Source of the DNA: Planctomycetota bacterium
GTDB taxonomy: Bacteria > Planctomycetota > Phycisphaerae > UBA1845
Assembly: GCA_016208685.1 (NCBI GenBank)
Contig: JACQXM010000024.1
Location: 106,537-170,536, forward strand
Direction: 5' to 3'
DNA length: 64,000 bases
Positions 44,792 to 52,373 of the stretch are shown here, piece after piece. The translations under genes and the position numbers were made by a program. Below the pieces are notes generated by a model. It saw only the letters and a list, made by a program, of their open reading frames with translations. It did no database searches and was not told the DNA's origin. Positions within the stretch are counted from its first letter, which is position 1. Every line of letters starts with the position of its first letter.

Positions 44792-45889
44792 ATGCAAAGC
44801 TCGTCGAGTAACAAGCCGGAGCGAAGTCTGATCCGCACCATCAGGCTGGACGACGCGCGCGTCGGCAAAATCCTCGACGGCCTCGACCTCGGAGAAGGCA
44901 AGCCGCACCCGCATCGCGCCGCCCCACGGTATCGGTTCCGCCTGAAGGCGGTGGTGGTGCACATGCAACAGCCCGGCTCGAGCGCCACCCTGCCTTACCT
45001 CGTACCCACTCGTGATTTGAGCGAAGGCGGACTGTCCTTCCTGCACGGCGGCTTCGTGCACGTGGGCACGCGCTGCCTGGTGCAGTTGGTCACTCCTCAC
45101 GGCACGTGGCACAACGTCGTAGGCACCGTGGTGCGCTGCCGCTACGTGGACAGCAGCATCCACGAGGTAGCCCTGCATTTCGACCAGCAGATCGATCCCG
45201 CCATGTACTGTGCCGAAGCGGCGCACTGCCGCGTGCTGCTGGCCGAGGACGACCCGTCCTTGAGTCGACTGGCCACCTTCCACCTCGAGCAGCTCAACGC
45301 CAAGGTCGATCACGCGCCCAACGGGAAGCTGGCGGTTGAGATGGCGAGGAAGAGAACCTACGACGTCCTCCTCATGGACATGGAAATGCCGGTGATGGAC
45401 GGATTCGCGGCGGTCGCGGAGCTGCGGAAGCGCGGGTATCGCGGGGTGATCGCCGCATGCACGGCCCTGAACTCCCCCGAGGACGCCGAACGCTGCATCA
45501 AAGCGGGTTGCGACTACTATCTTCCTAAACCCTTCGCTCGCGCGGATGCCGAGCAACTCATCAAGTCGCTCCGCGAAGAGCCGCTCTTCAGTACCTACGC
45601 CCACGATCCCAAGATGGTCGACCTGATCCACACTTTTGTGTCGGAGCTGCCGGTGCAGGTTCGGGCGCTGGAGGAGGCGCTGCTGCGCGAGGACACCAAG
45701 AACCTGGCGCTTCTCTCCGGCGCCCTGAAGGCTCAGGGAAGTGGATTCGGCTTCGAGGTCGTCAGCTTCGCAGCGGGCAAACTCGAGGAGGCGCTGAACC
45801 GCGGCGATACGCTCGCCGTCCTCAAGACCGACGTCGACCGACTGGTCAAGCTGTGTAAGCGCGCACGAAGCACGGCACACCTGCGGTAA
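44792..45889 (+). CDS. PilZ-receiver response regulator with degenerate HPt-like C-terminus
   Basis: 365 residues in three parts. The PilZ domain (about 40-135) has RAAPR (42-46) and DLSEGG (75-80), the c-di-GMP-binding RxxxR and DxSxxG. The receiver (about 145-260) has acidic residues at 152-154, phosphorylatable D196 in LLMDMEMP, T224 and K246. The HPt-like helical part (about 275-355) reads LLSGALKAQGSGFGF, where the phospho-accepting His expected before LK-GS is Gly 310. It could couple phosphorylation to c-di-GMP. It is convergent with the HDOD-GGDEF gene at 45995, a c-di-GMP synthase candidate. Confidence 0.85.
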   Translation: MQSSSSNKPERSLIRTIRLDDARVGKILDGLDLGEGKPHPHRAAPRYRFRLKAVVVHMQQPGSSATLPYLVPTRDLSEGGLSFLHGGFVHVGTRCLVQLVTPHGTWHNVVGTVVRCRYVDSSIHEVALHFDQQIDPAMYCAEAAHCRVLLAEDDPSLSRLATFHLEQLNAKVDHAPNGKLAVEMARKRTYDVLLMDMEMPVMDGFAAVAELRKRGYRGVIAACTALNSPEDAERCIKAGCDYYLPKPFARADAEQLIKSLREEPLFSTYAHDPKMVDLIHTFVSELPVQVRALEEALLREDTKNLALLSGALKAQGSGFGFEVVSFAAGKLEEALNRGDTLAVLKTDVDRLVKLCKRARSTAHLR

Positions 45890-45994
45890 CCCGGTCGGTC
45901 GCTTGAGACATTGTGACGCTTGATCGGAGTCGTGGTCGGCCCGCGCGCCACAGGCGGGAGCGCCGCTTCCGCGCTTGCGATCTCCCGCTGCGAT

Positions 45995-47500
45995 TCACGC
46001 GCTTTGGACCACGGGCGCCGGACGGCGCTCGACGGTGAAGCAGACTCGGTTCCGACCCGCCGTTTTGGCGTTGTAGAGCTGGGCGTCCGCGGCGCGGATG
46101 ATGCCGGGCAGCTCGCCGGCGTCCAGGATCTCCGAAAACACGGCGGCGCCGATGCTGACCGTAACCCGCAAGGTATGTCCCTCCCAGGGTACGGCGAGGT
46201 GCGCCACGCACTCGCGCAACCGCTCCGCCAGGACCAGCAGGCCGTCGCGATGCGTGTCCGGTGCGATGACCGCGAATTCCTCGCCCCCGTAGCGTGCCGC
46301 GTAGTCGATTTTGCGCACGTTTTCGTCGAGCAAGTGGGCCACGGCCTGGAGGATCCGGTCGCCCGCCTGGTGGCCGTAGGTGTCGTTGAATGATTTGAAG
46401 CGGTCCACGTCGAGCATCATCAGGGCCAGCGGCGTGCCGGTGCGGACGGCGCGATCGATCTCCAGCGCCAGCCGGGCGTCGAAGGCGGCACGATTGCCGA
46501 TGCCCGTCAACGGGTCGGTGGTGGCGCGGCGGAGGAGGTCCGCCTGCTGCTCGGCCATGGATCGGTTTTCGAGGTGCATCGCCACGCTGAGTTCGGCGAT
46601 GCGTTCGCGCACCTGGCTTTCGATCTCCTCAATGGAGCGAACACGGCCGGCGGACACATCCAGCACTTGCTTGAGGTGCCCCACTTCCGCGGCGATCTCC
46701 GCCAGCGCCGCCCCGGCCTGTTCCCCGGATACACCGTGCGCCTGCTGGATGGCGTCCGCGAAGTCGCGGGCGTCGATCGGGTCCGCGGGCTTGTCCGGGC
46801 AGACCACGCACGCGGCCAGCTCGGCGAGATTCAGTACTCTTGCCAGGCCATTGGCGTCCTCGCCCTGCTGCGGGTCGCGGAAGGCAGTGATCGCCGTGCA
46901 CAGCGTCTCGGGGAGCCCCCAACGACGGAGCAAGTGACCGCCGATGGTGGCGTAAGTCTGCCCCCACAGGCCGCGCTCCAGGGGCGGCAGATCACGCGGG
47001 GCATTTCGCGCCTGCGCCAGAATCTCGGCATAATCGTCCGCGACCGCACTGGCCAGCACCATACGCCCGATCTGAGAAAGCAACCCGGCCGCAAACGCTT
47101 CGTGCGTCGACCCGGCGCCCACCAACCGGGCAACCACCCGGGCGGCAACGGCGCAGGCCAGCGACTGCACCAGGAACTGATCGGGATCGAACCCGCGACA
47201 GGTCGCCCCACTTTGCGACGGCAGAACGGCGAAAGACAGTGCCATCATCTTGACGCCGCGTACGCCGATCAGGGCCACCGCCTGCTGGAGCGACGTCACC
47301 TCCCGCGAGAGCCCGGCGATCGGCGAATTGACGAACCGCAGAACCTTGACCGTCAGGCCGGGATCCAGCGCGATTGTCTCCGCCAGATCTCGCACCGCGA
47401 CGTCGCTACGACGCGTCAGTTCCAATAACCGTACGACGACCGCGGGCGGCGTGGGAAGCCGCCCAGAGGCCTCCAAACGTTGAAGTAGTTCTTCAGGCAC
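45995..47500 (-). CDS. HDOD-GGDEF protein, putative diguanylate cyclase
   Basis: About 501 residues. The N-terminal HDOD domain (from LPTPPAVVVRLLELTRRSD to about 250, with the DPGLTVKVLRFVNS helix) is followed by a coiled-coil-like stretch and a GGDEF domain (DPLTGIGNRAAF, LDVDRFKSFNDTYGH, YGGEEF). The GGEEF active-site loop predicts c-di-GMP synthesis. GTG 47500 has AAGGA in ribosome-site position; TTG 47527 is a longer alternative. A TATAAT and a palindrome lie about 260 bases upstream. Its partner in signalling may be the convergent PilZ regulator. Confidence 0.88.
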   Translation of the reverse strand: MPEELLQRLEASGRLPTPPAVVVRLLELTRRSDVAVRDLAETIALDPGLTVKVLRFVNSPIAGLSREVTSLQQAVALIGVRGVKMMALSFAVLPSQSGATCRGFDPDQFLVQSLACAVAARVVARLVGAGSTHEAFAAGLLSQIGRMVLASAVADDYAEILAQARNAPRDLPPLERGLWGQTYATIGGHLLRRWGLPETLCTAITAFRDPQQGEDANGLARVLNLAELAACVVCPDKPADPIDARDFADAIQQAHGVSGEQAGAALAEIAAEVGHLKQVLDVSAGRVRSIEEIESQVRERIAELSVAMHLENRSMAEQQADLLRRATTDPLTGIGNRAAFDARLALEIDRAVRTGTPLALMMLDVDRFKSFNDTYGHQAGDRILQAVAHLLDENVRKIDYAARYGGEEFAVIAPDTHRDGLLVLAERLRECVAHLAVPWEGHTLRVTVSIGAAVFSEILDAGELPGIIRAADAQLYNAKTAGRNRVCFTVERRPAPVVQSA

Positions 47501-47854
47501 AGGATCCTTCCCAACAAACGGTTCCAACTCTCGGTAGTCTGGTTTGCACGGGGGGCACGGCGCTGTTTACGCTGCGGTCGCGCGGAACCGGCCCCAACCG
47601 CCCTGGGCAGCGGTTGTCCACGACATGGACTCAAGAATCGCCGACCGCCCCTCACTCATAGGACAGGTATCGGTAAGTTCCCTACGGGAATCTACGTGTT
47701 CGTCAGGTTGGTGGTGCGAATCTCTCGTTTGCCGAGGGAACACCGCCGCGCGAAGCTCAGGATTATATGCCAATTCGTTGGCACTGGAATCCGGTTGCCG
47801 TATCCGGGCGCTTTGCCGGCGGCATTACGCCGGATTTCATTGCGCCGTTCCCCA
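47501..47854. other. Intergenic region before the HDOD-GGDEF gene
   Basis: No supported gene between the methylase stop and the HDOD-GGDEF start. It holds the promoter/palindrome described at 47762-47783 and otherwise only Arg-rich shadow frames. Confidence 0.5.
47762..47783 (-). promoter_or_regulatory. TATAAT plus TGCCAA...TTGGCA palindrome, candidate promoter with operator
   Basis: On the minus strand TATAAT spans 47767-47762. Directly upstream, within what would be the -35/-10 spacer, is a perfect palindrome TGCCAA (47783-47778), four bases, TTGGCA (47773-47768). No clear -35 is visible. The position fits an operator-covered promoter for the HDOD-GGDEF gene, or a small RNA hairpin with a tetraloop. 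Confidence 0.35.
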
Positions 47855-48934
47855 TCAGGTGCCGATGAGCAGCATTTCGCGCACCGTGCGGTTCGTCGAC
47901 AGTGCGTACTGATAGCGCCGAGTATCGACGAGCCGAACGTGGCGCTTTACAGAACGGAGCAGGTCGGCAAGCTTCGCAATGGAGGGGATTCCGTCACTTC
48001 GATAGGACACCAGCAGGATGCTCCGCCCAAAGCGTTGAAACAACCGCTGGAACGCCTCCGTACAGGTGCGGCGATCACTGAAGGGATTGGCAACCGGCTG
48101 GAGGCGCTTGTGCGGCGAACGCCCGTCGATATCGCCGGCCCAGCTCTCGTAGTTCACCAGCCCTTCGAGGAAATGGTAGAAGGCGTGGTAATTCACGCCC
48201 ACCCCGGCCCCGTTCACATAGGGCGTGTCAACGTAGACCAGATCGTAGTCGGGCGGGAGCGTAAGGGCGTCGGCACATGCGGCGCGACACGGGGCACCGC
48301 CGGCGAACACGGCGCGGTTGGCCTCCTCGGCGAAGCGGCGGAAGTGGTGCGGGAAGCTGCCATCCCAGGTGGACTTATTGCCGAAGGTCCGTCGCACCGT
48401 GGCCGTGCGCATGTAGAGGTTCCGGCGATGAAAGAGGTTGTAGGGGCGTTTGACCATCGCCGCCTGGAAGAGGGCGAACCACGCCAGCGCGCGGCGGTAC
48501 CGCCCGCGCAGGCGACGTATATTGCCCACGGCGGTATCCAGGAAGCCGTTTTCCTCGTCCGTGAAGTAGATGCCGGGAAAGGTCCGTTCGATGAAATCGC
48601 CGTATGAGACGCCGGGGCGGCGCTCCGCGATGCTCTCGATCGACCCGCCGTCAAGCCGGACATCGTCGTTCTCGATCAGGGCCAGTCCGATCTGATGATT
48701 GAAACCGAGGACGTCGTTGTAGGTGACGGCTTTGCCCGCCAGCTTGAAGGCGTGGGCCACGGCGCCGGTTCCGCCGAAGGCGTCCAGCACGGTGTGAAAC
48801 CGGAGGTCGGCGACGCTGGCGGCAATCGCCGCGGCCAGCTTCCGCTTGGAACCCTGGTAGCGGGTCGAGGGAAAGGTCGACGGGGCGGCGACGGGCTTCG
48901 GTCGTATCGGTAGGGAGGCGAGCCGCGATAGCAT
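47855..48934 (-). CDS. D12-class DNA adenine methylase, orphan
   Basis: A 359-residue N6-adenine methyltransferase. RYQGSKRKL (25-33) and FGGTGAVAHAF (53-63) are the SAM-binding part, with VTYNDVLGFN as the acidic motif. The catalytic motif IV is VDTPY (D236-T237-P238-Y239) rather than DPPY. The protein is longer than Dam-like relatives. No restriction enzyme or specificity subunit is adjacent, so it may be a solitary methylase. Its start lies two bases after the pyrG stop codon, so it is probably co-transcribed. Confidence 0.85.
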   Translation of the reverse strand: MLSRLASLPIRPKPVAAPSTFPSTRYQGSKRKLAAAIAASVADLRFHTVLDAFGGTGAVAHAFKLAGKAVTYNDVLGFNHQIGLALIENDDVRLDGGSIESIAERRPGVSYGDFIERTFPGIYFTDEENGFLDTAVGNIRRLRGRYRRALAWFALFQAAMVKRPYNLFHRRNLYMRTATVRRTFGNKSTWDGSFPHHFRRFAEEANRAVFAGGAPCRAACADALTLPPDYDLVYVDTPYVNGAGVGVNYHAFYHFLEGLVNYESWAGDIDGRSPHKRLQPVANPFSDRRTCTEAFQRLFQRFGRSILLVSYRSDGIPSIAKLADLLRSVKRHVRLVDTRRYQYALSTNRTVREMLLIGT

Positions 48935-48936
48935 CG

Positions 48937-50739
48937 CTAATGCGGCGCACCACCAGTCCGAACCACGGACGAGGCCCGAGTCCCCTCGCTCGCGGCGGTC
49001 GAGGGCGCGGGGATGTCGCCGCGAACGCCGCTGTAATTCAGCGCCGCCTGCGCCAAACCGACGAACATGGGCTGCGGGTGCAGCGGACGGCTGGTAAGTT
49101 CAGGGTGCGCCTGGGTGGCCATGAAAAACGGATGCCGGTCCGCGGGGAGTTCCAACACCTGCATGATGGGATGGTCCGGACTGCGCCCGGAGAAGACCAG
49201 CCCGTGTTCCTCCAGTATGCGGATGTACTGCGGGTCCACCTCGTAGCGATGACGAAACCGCATGCGGATCGTCTCCGACCCGCACAATCGCGCCATGGCG
49301 CTTCCCAGAGTGAGCCGGACGTCGCGGCCGCCCAGGCGCATGTTGCCTCCCAGGCCTTCGAGCTTCTTTTGCTCCGGGAGAAGGTCAATAACGGGCTGCG
49401 GGCAATCGGGCTCGATCTCGGTGGAGCCGGCGTGCGCCAGGCCGCAAACGTTACGCGCGAATTCGATCACCGCGATCTGCATGCCGTAACACAACCCCAG
49501 ATAGGGCAGGCCGTTTTCCCGCACGTACTTGATACAGGCCAGTTTGCCGTCCACGCCGCGATACCCGAAGCCCCCGGGCACGATGACGCCGTGGAGGTTC
49601 TTGAGCCGCTCCGCGACGTTCTCCTCACTGAGGTCGGAACTGTCCACCCATCGCAACTGCACCTTGGCGTTGGTCGCCGCGCCGGCGTGCTCCAGGGCGT
49701 GGATGATGCTGGCGTAGCTGTCGCGTACCGAGGTGTACTTGCCGATGATGCCGATGGTGATGGGGTGCGCCGCGGACCGGAAGCGATTGATGTAGTCGCT
49801 CCATGTCTTCCGCGCCCTTTCTTCGGCCTGAACATCGACCTGGTCCGCCAGCCCCAGCAGCTCGATGACCGCGGCGTCGATCCCGGCGCCGCGAAGCATC
49901 TCCGGGATGACGTACACGCTGTCACAGTCGTGCATGGAGAAGACGCGGGACATGGGCACGTTGGCAAAAAGGGCGATCTTCTCCCGCACCTTCTTGGAGA
50001 CGGTGGCCGAGGCGCGACAGGCGATGATGTGCGGATGGATGCCCGCGGCGTTGAGCAGTTTCAGGTTGAGCTGCGCCGGCTTGGACTTCTGTTCACCGAG
50101 GATGTCCGGCTCCACGATGTAGGTAAGGGCGACGAAGCAGAAGTTGCTCGGACCCTCCTCGTACGACATTTCACGGACGGCTTCGATGAAATAGGCGTTC
50201 TCGACGTCGCCGACCGTGCCGCCGATCTCGACGAACACCACGTCCGCCTGTGCCGCCACCGCAAGTTCGCGAAGCCGCAGCTTCACCTCACCCGTCACGT
50301 GGGGGATCATCTGAACATCGCGCCCCAGGTAGCGCCCGAGGCGTTCCTTCTCCAGCACCGATGAAAGAATCTGGCCGCTGGTGGAGAAGTTCAACCGGCC
50401 CAGGTCCTGATTGAGCATGCGCTCATAGGTTCCCAGGTCCATGTCGCATTCCATGCCATCGTCGAGGACGAATACCTCGCCGTGGCGGTATGGGTTCAGC
50501 GTTCCGCTGTCATGGTTCAGATACCCTTCCAGCTTGATGGGGGCGACGGCCAGGCCCTTGTCCTGGAGGATCTTGGCCAGCGAGCTGGAGAATATCCCCT
50601 TGCCCAGCCCGCTCATGACCGTGCCGAACACCACGACGTACCGGGTCTTGCCCGGCGTGTACCCCGCCGGCATGGGCGTGAAGAATTCCGTTTCGTCCGA
50701 GGCGAACGTAAGCGACGCTAAGGTCCGTTCCGTGTTCAT
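48937..50739 (-). CDS. pyrG: CTP synthase, divergent type
   Basis: About 600 residues, longer than the usual 530-550. The N-terminus has a 30-residue extension. The P-loop region is VVVFGTVMSGLGKGIFSSS (35-53) instead of the usual GGVVSSLGKG, and LEGYLNHDSGTLNPYRHGEVFVLDDGMECDMDL replaces the common LDPYLNVDPG form. The glutaminase part has GLCYGMQ (Cys 417) and QAHPELTSRP. It converts UTP, ATP and glutamine to CTP. ATG 50739 has AGGAAGG about 11 bases upstream. It follows kdsB, which consumes CTP, and precedes the adenine methylase. Confidence 0.9.
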   Translation of the reverse strand: MNTERTLASLTFASDETEFFTPMPAGYTPGKTRYVVVFGTVMSGLGKGIFSSSLAKILQDKGLAVAPIKLEGYLNHDSGTLNPYRHGEVFVLDDGMECDMDLGTYERMLNQDLGRLNFSTSGQILSSVLEKERLGRYLGRDVQMIPHVTGEVKLRLRELAVAAQADVVFVEIGGTVGDVENAYFIEAVREMSYEEGPSNFCFVALTYIVEPDILGEQKSKPAQLNLKLLNAAGIHPHIIACRASATVSKKVREKIALFANVPMSRVFSMHDCDSVYVIPEMLRGAGIDAAVIELLGLADQVDVQAEERARKTWSDYINRFRSAAHPITIGIIGKYTSVRDSYASIIHALEHAGAATNAKVQLRWVDSSDLSEENVAERLKNLHGVIVPGGFGYRGVDGKLACIKYVRENGLPYLGLCYGMQIAVIEFARNVCGLAHAGSTEIEPDCPQPVIDLLPEQKKLEGLGGNMRLGGRDVRLTLGSAMARLCGSETIRMRFRHRYEVDPQYIRILEEHGLVFSGRSPDHPIMQVLELPADRHPFFMATQAHPELTSRPLHPQPMFVGLAQAALNYSGVRGDIPAPSTAASEGTRASSVVRTGGAPH

Positions 50740-50850
50740 CGGGTCAATCGCCTTCCTAGTTCCTGCGCCTCCCAGGCAATGGCGCGTTCGTCGCTTCCAT
50801 CCCAGCGTCCAGTTTTCCAACGCGGCGCGGGCGTGTCACGCACCCGGCCG

Positions 50851-51663
50851 CTACCGGCCGGGAAGCCCGGCCGGCTGCCGACCACCCGTCCGCCCCGACC
50901 AGCGAGCCACGAACGCGGCGTAATCTTCCGGAGTATCGATCCCCACCGAAGCCCGCTCCACAACGACCACGGTGATCGCCAACCCGCTTGCCAACCAGCG
51001 CAGTTGTTCCAATGACTCCGCCACTTCCAGGGGATGCCGCCGCACAGGCCCGGAAGTCAACGCGCGCAACGCGTCAGCCCGGAACGCGTACACGCCCATG
51101 TGCAGCAACCACCGCGACGGTTTGTCCACCATGCCGCCGGTGTCGCGCGGGTAGGGTATCGCGCTGCGTGAAAAGTAAAGCGCCTGCCCGTTGTTGCCCA
51201 ACACTACTTTCACGCACGCAGGATCAAGCGGTGAGCCCGGCCCCGACCGCGGTCCGTCATCGGGAAAGGGCGCGGCCAGGGTGCCGACGGAACAAGCCCC
51301 CGCCGCCCGGCTCATGCCGGTAAGCAGCCGTGCCAGCGAGTCGGGGTCGATCTCCGGCTCATCGCCCTGGACGTTGAGCACCAGGTCGCCGGCGGAGGCG
51401 CCGAGCACGACTGCCGCCTCGCCGATCCGGTCGGTTCCCGTGGCGTGACCGGGACTCGTCATCACCACCTCGCCGCCGAAGGATGCGACGGCTTGCGCGA
51501 TGCGATCATCGTCTGTCGCGACGGCCACACGGTCGATCGCGGCGCAGCTCACGGTGCGCTCGTACACGTGTTGGACCAGGTATTTTCCGGTCTGTTTGGC
51601 GAGAGGTTTGCCGGGAAGGCGGGTGGCGCCGAACCGGGCGGGAATGATCGCCAGGGTACTCAT
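50851..51663 (-). CDS. kdsB: 3-deoxy-manno-octulosonate cytidylyltransferase
   Basis: A 270-residue cytidylyltransferase: AIIPARFGATRLPGKPLA (CTP-binding), VYERTV, VAVATDDDRI, TSPGHATGTDRI, VLNVQGDEPEI and HMGVYAFRADAL are KdsB signatures. It makes CMP-Kdo from CTP and Kdo for lipopolysaccharide, so the organism should have an LPS-type outer membrane. ATG 51663 has GGGAG seven bases upstream; GTG 51669 would be too close. A near-consensus sigma70 promoter lies 51-79 bases before it. pyrG follows 111 bases downstream, consistent with shared demand for CTP. Confidence 0.93.
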   Translation of the reverse strand: MSTLAIIPARFGATRLPGKPLAKQTGKYLVQHVYERTVSCAAIDRVAVATDDDRIAQAVASFGGEVVMTSPGHATGTDRIGEAAVVLGASAGDLVLNVQGDEPEIDPDSLARLLTGMSRAAGACSVGTLAAPFPDDGPRSGPGSPLDPACVKVVLGNNGQALYFSRSAIPYPRDTGGMVDKPSRWLLHMGVYAFRADALRALTSGPVRRHPLEVAESLEQLRWLASGLAITVVVVERASVGIDTPEDYAAFVARWSGRTGGRQPAGLPGR

Positions 51664-51713
51664 CGGCACACTCCCGCCGAACCAGCAACGTCATCCCGGC
51701 GACGCATGGGCCG

Positions 51714-51742
51714 ACTATAGAGTGGGTTTCGGAAACTGTCAA
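51714..51742 (-). promoter_or_regulatory. Near-consensus sigma70 promoter for kdsB-pyrG
   Basis: On the minus strand TTGACA (51742-51737) is followed by 17 bases and TATAGT (51719-51714). Transcription should start near 51707, giving a leader of about 44 bases that ends in the GGGAG ribosome site of kdsB (ATG 51663). This is the best promoter I found in the window. Confidence 0.75.
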
Positions 51743-51782
51743 ACAGAATCCGCGCAAGTTCGCCAGCGACTCGCCGGCACCG

Positions 51783-52373
51783 TTAAGGGGGACCAGGACC
51801 CTCGACGCCGCGCACGCATTCCCCCGCGCCGGACAGAGCGGGGCCGAAGCGCAGATGCCGCCCGATACGCTGGATCGTCTTCGGGCCCACGGTCGGCACT
51901 TGCTGTAGGTCCGACGGCGCACGGAATGCCGGACCTGCGTCATTCGATCCGGCCGACCACGACTCCCGATACTCGATGATCCGTAAGGCCGATGCCCGCC
52001 CGATCCGCGGCAACGTGGCGAGTTCCCACCACGGCGCAAGGTTCGGATCGACCGTGTGTCGCGCCGGGGCCGGCGGCGCCTGGGGATGGGTCTGGGGCGG
52101 GGCGGCAGACCAGGCGATGGACACAGCGCCCCAGATCAGCAGCAGCAGGGTGCCGGCACGATCGACGACCATGTGTGCCGCGTCAGGAGTGTTCGCGCTG
52201 GATGCGGTCTCGTGCTCGGGCGTCGAGTGGGCACCGTCGGTTGTTCCCCGTATCTCCGCGCCGGCATGTTGCGGGGAACAACTCACAGCTTCGTGACTCG
52301 GAGGATCGGCCCCGCCGCGCAGGACCACGGCCACAGTAACCCGCTCCCAGCGGGTCCGCCGGGGCTTTCGCAC
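51783..52373 (-). CDS. ComEA-type helix-hairpin-helix protein
   Basis: A 196-residue protein with a basic N-terminal region, one transmembrane segment (AGTLLLLIWGAVSIAWSA, about 72-89), a Pro-rich linker and a C-terminal HhH pair. The latter starts VDPNLAPWWELATLPRIGRASALRIIEYR and continues LQQVPTVGPKTIQRIGRHL. This matches ComEA-like DNA-binding proteins of competence systems. No comEC or other competence genes are in the window. GTG 52373 follows the GH10-like stop directly with no ribosome site; ATG 52172 just before the membrane segment is an alternative. Confidence 0.75.
   Translation of the reverse strand: MRKPRRTRWERVTVAVVLRGGADPPSHEAVSCSPQHAGAEIRGTTDGAHSTPEHETASSANTPDAAHMVVDRAGTLLLLIWGAVSIAWSAAPPQTHPQAPPAPARHTVDPNLAPWWELATLPRIGRASALRIIEYRESWSAGSNDAGPAFRAPSDLQQVPTVGPKTIQRIGRHLRFGPALSGAGECVRGVEGPGPP

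Noticed and set aside
48940..50364. Plus-strand 474-codon frame opposite pyrG
   Set aside because: CTP synthase signatures are on the minus strand; the shadow frame has no recognisable family.
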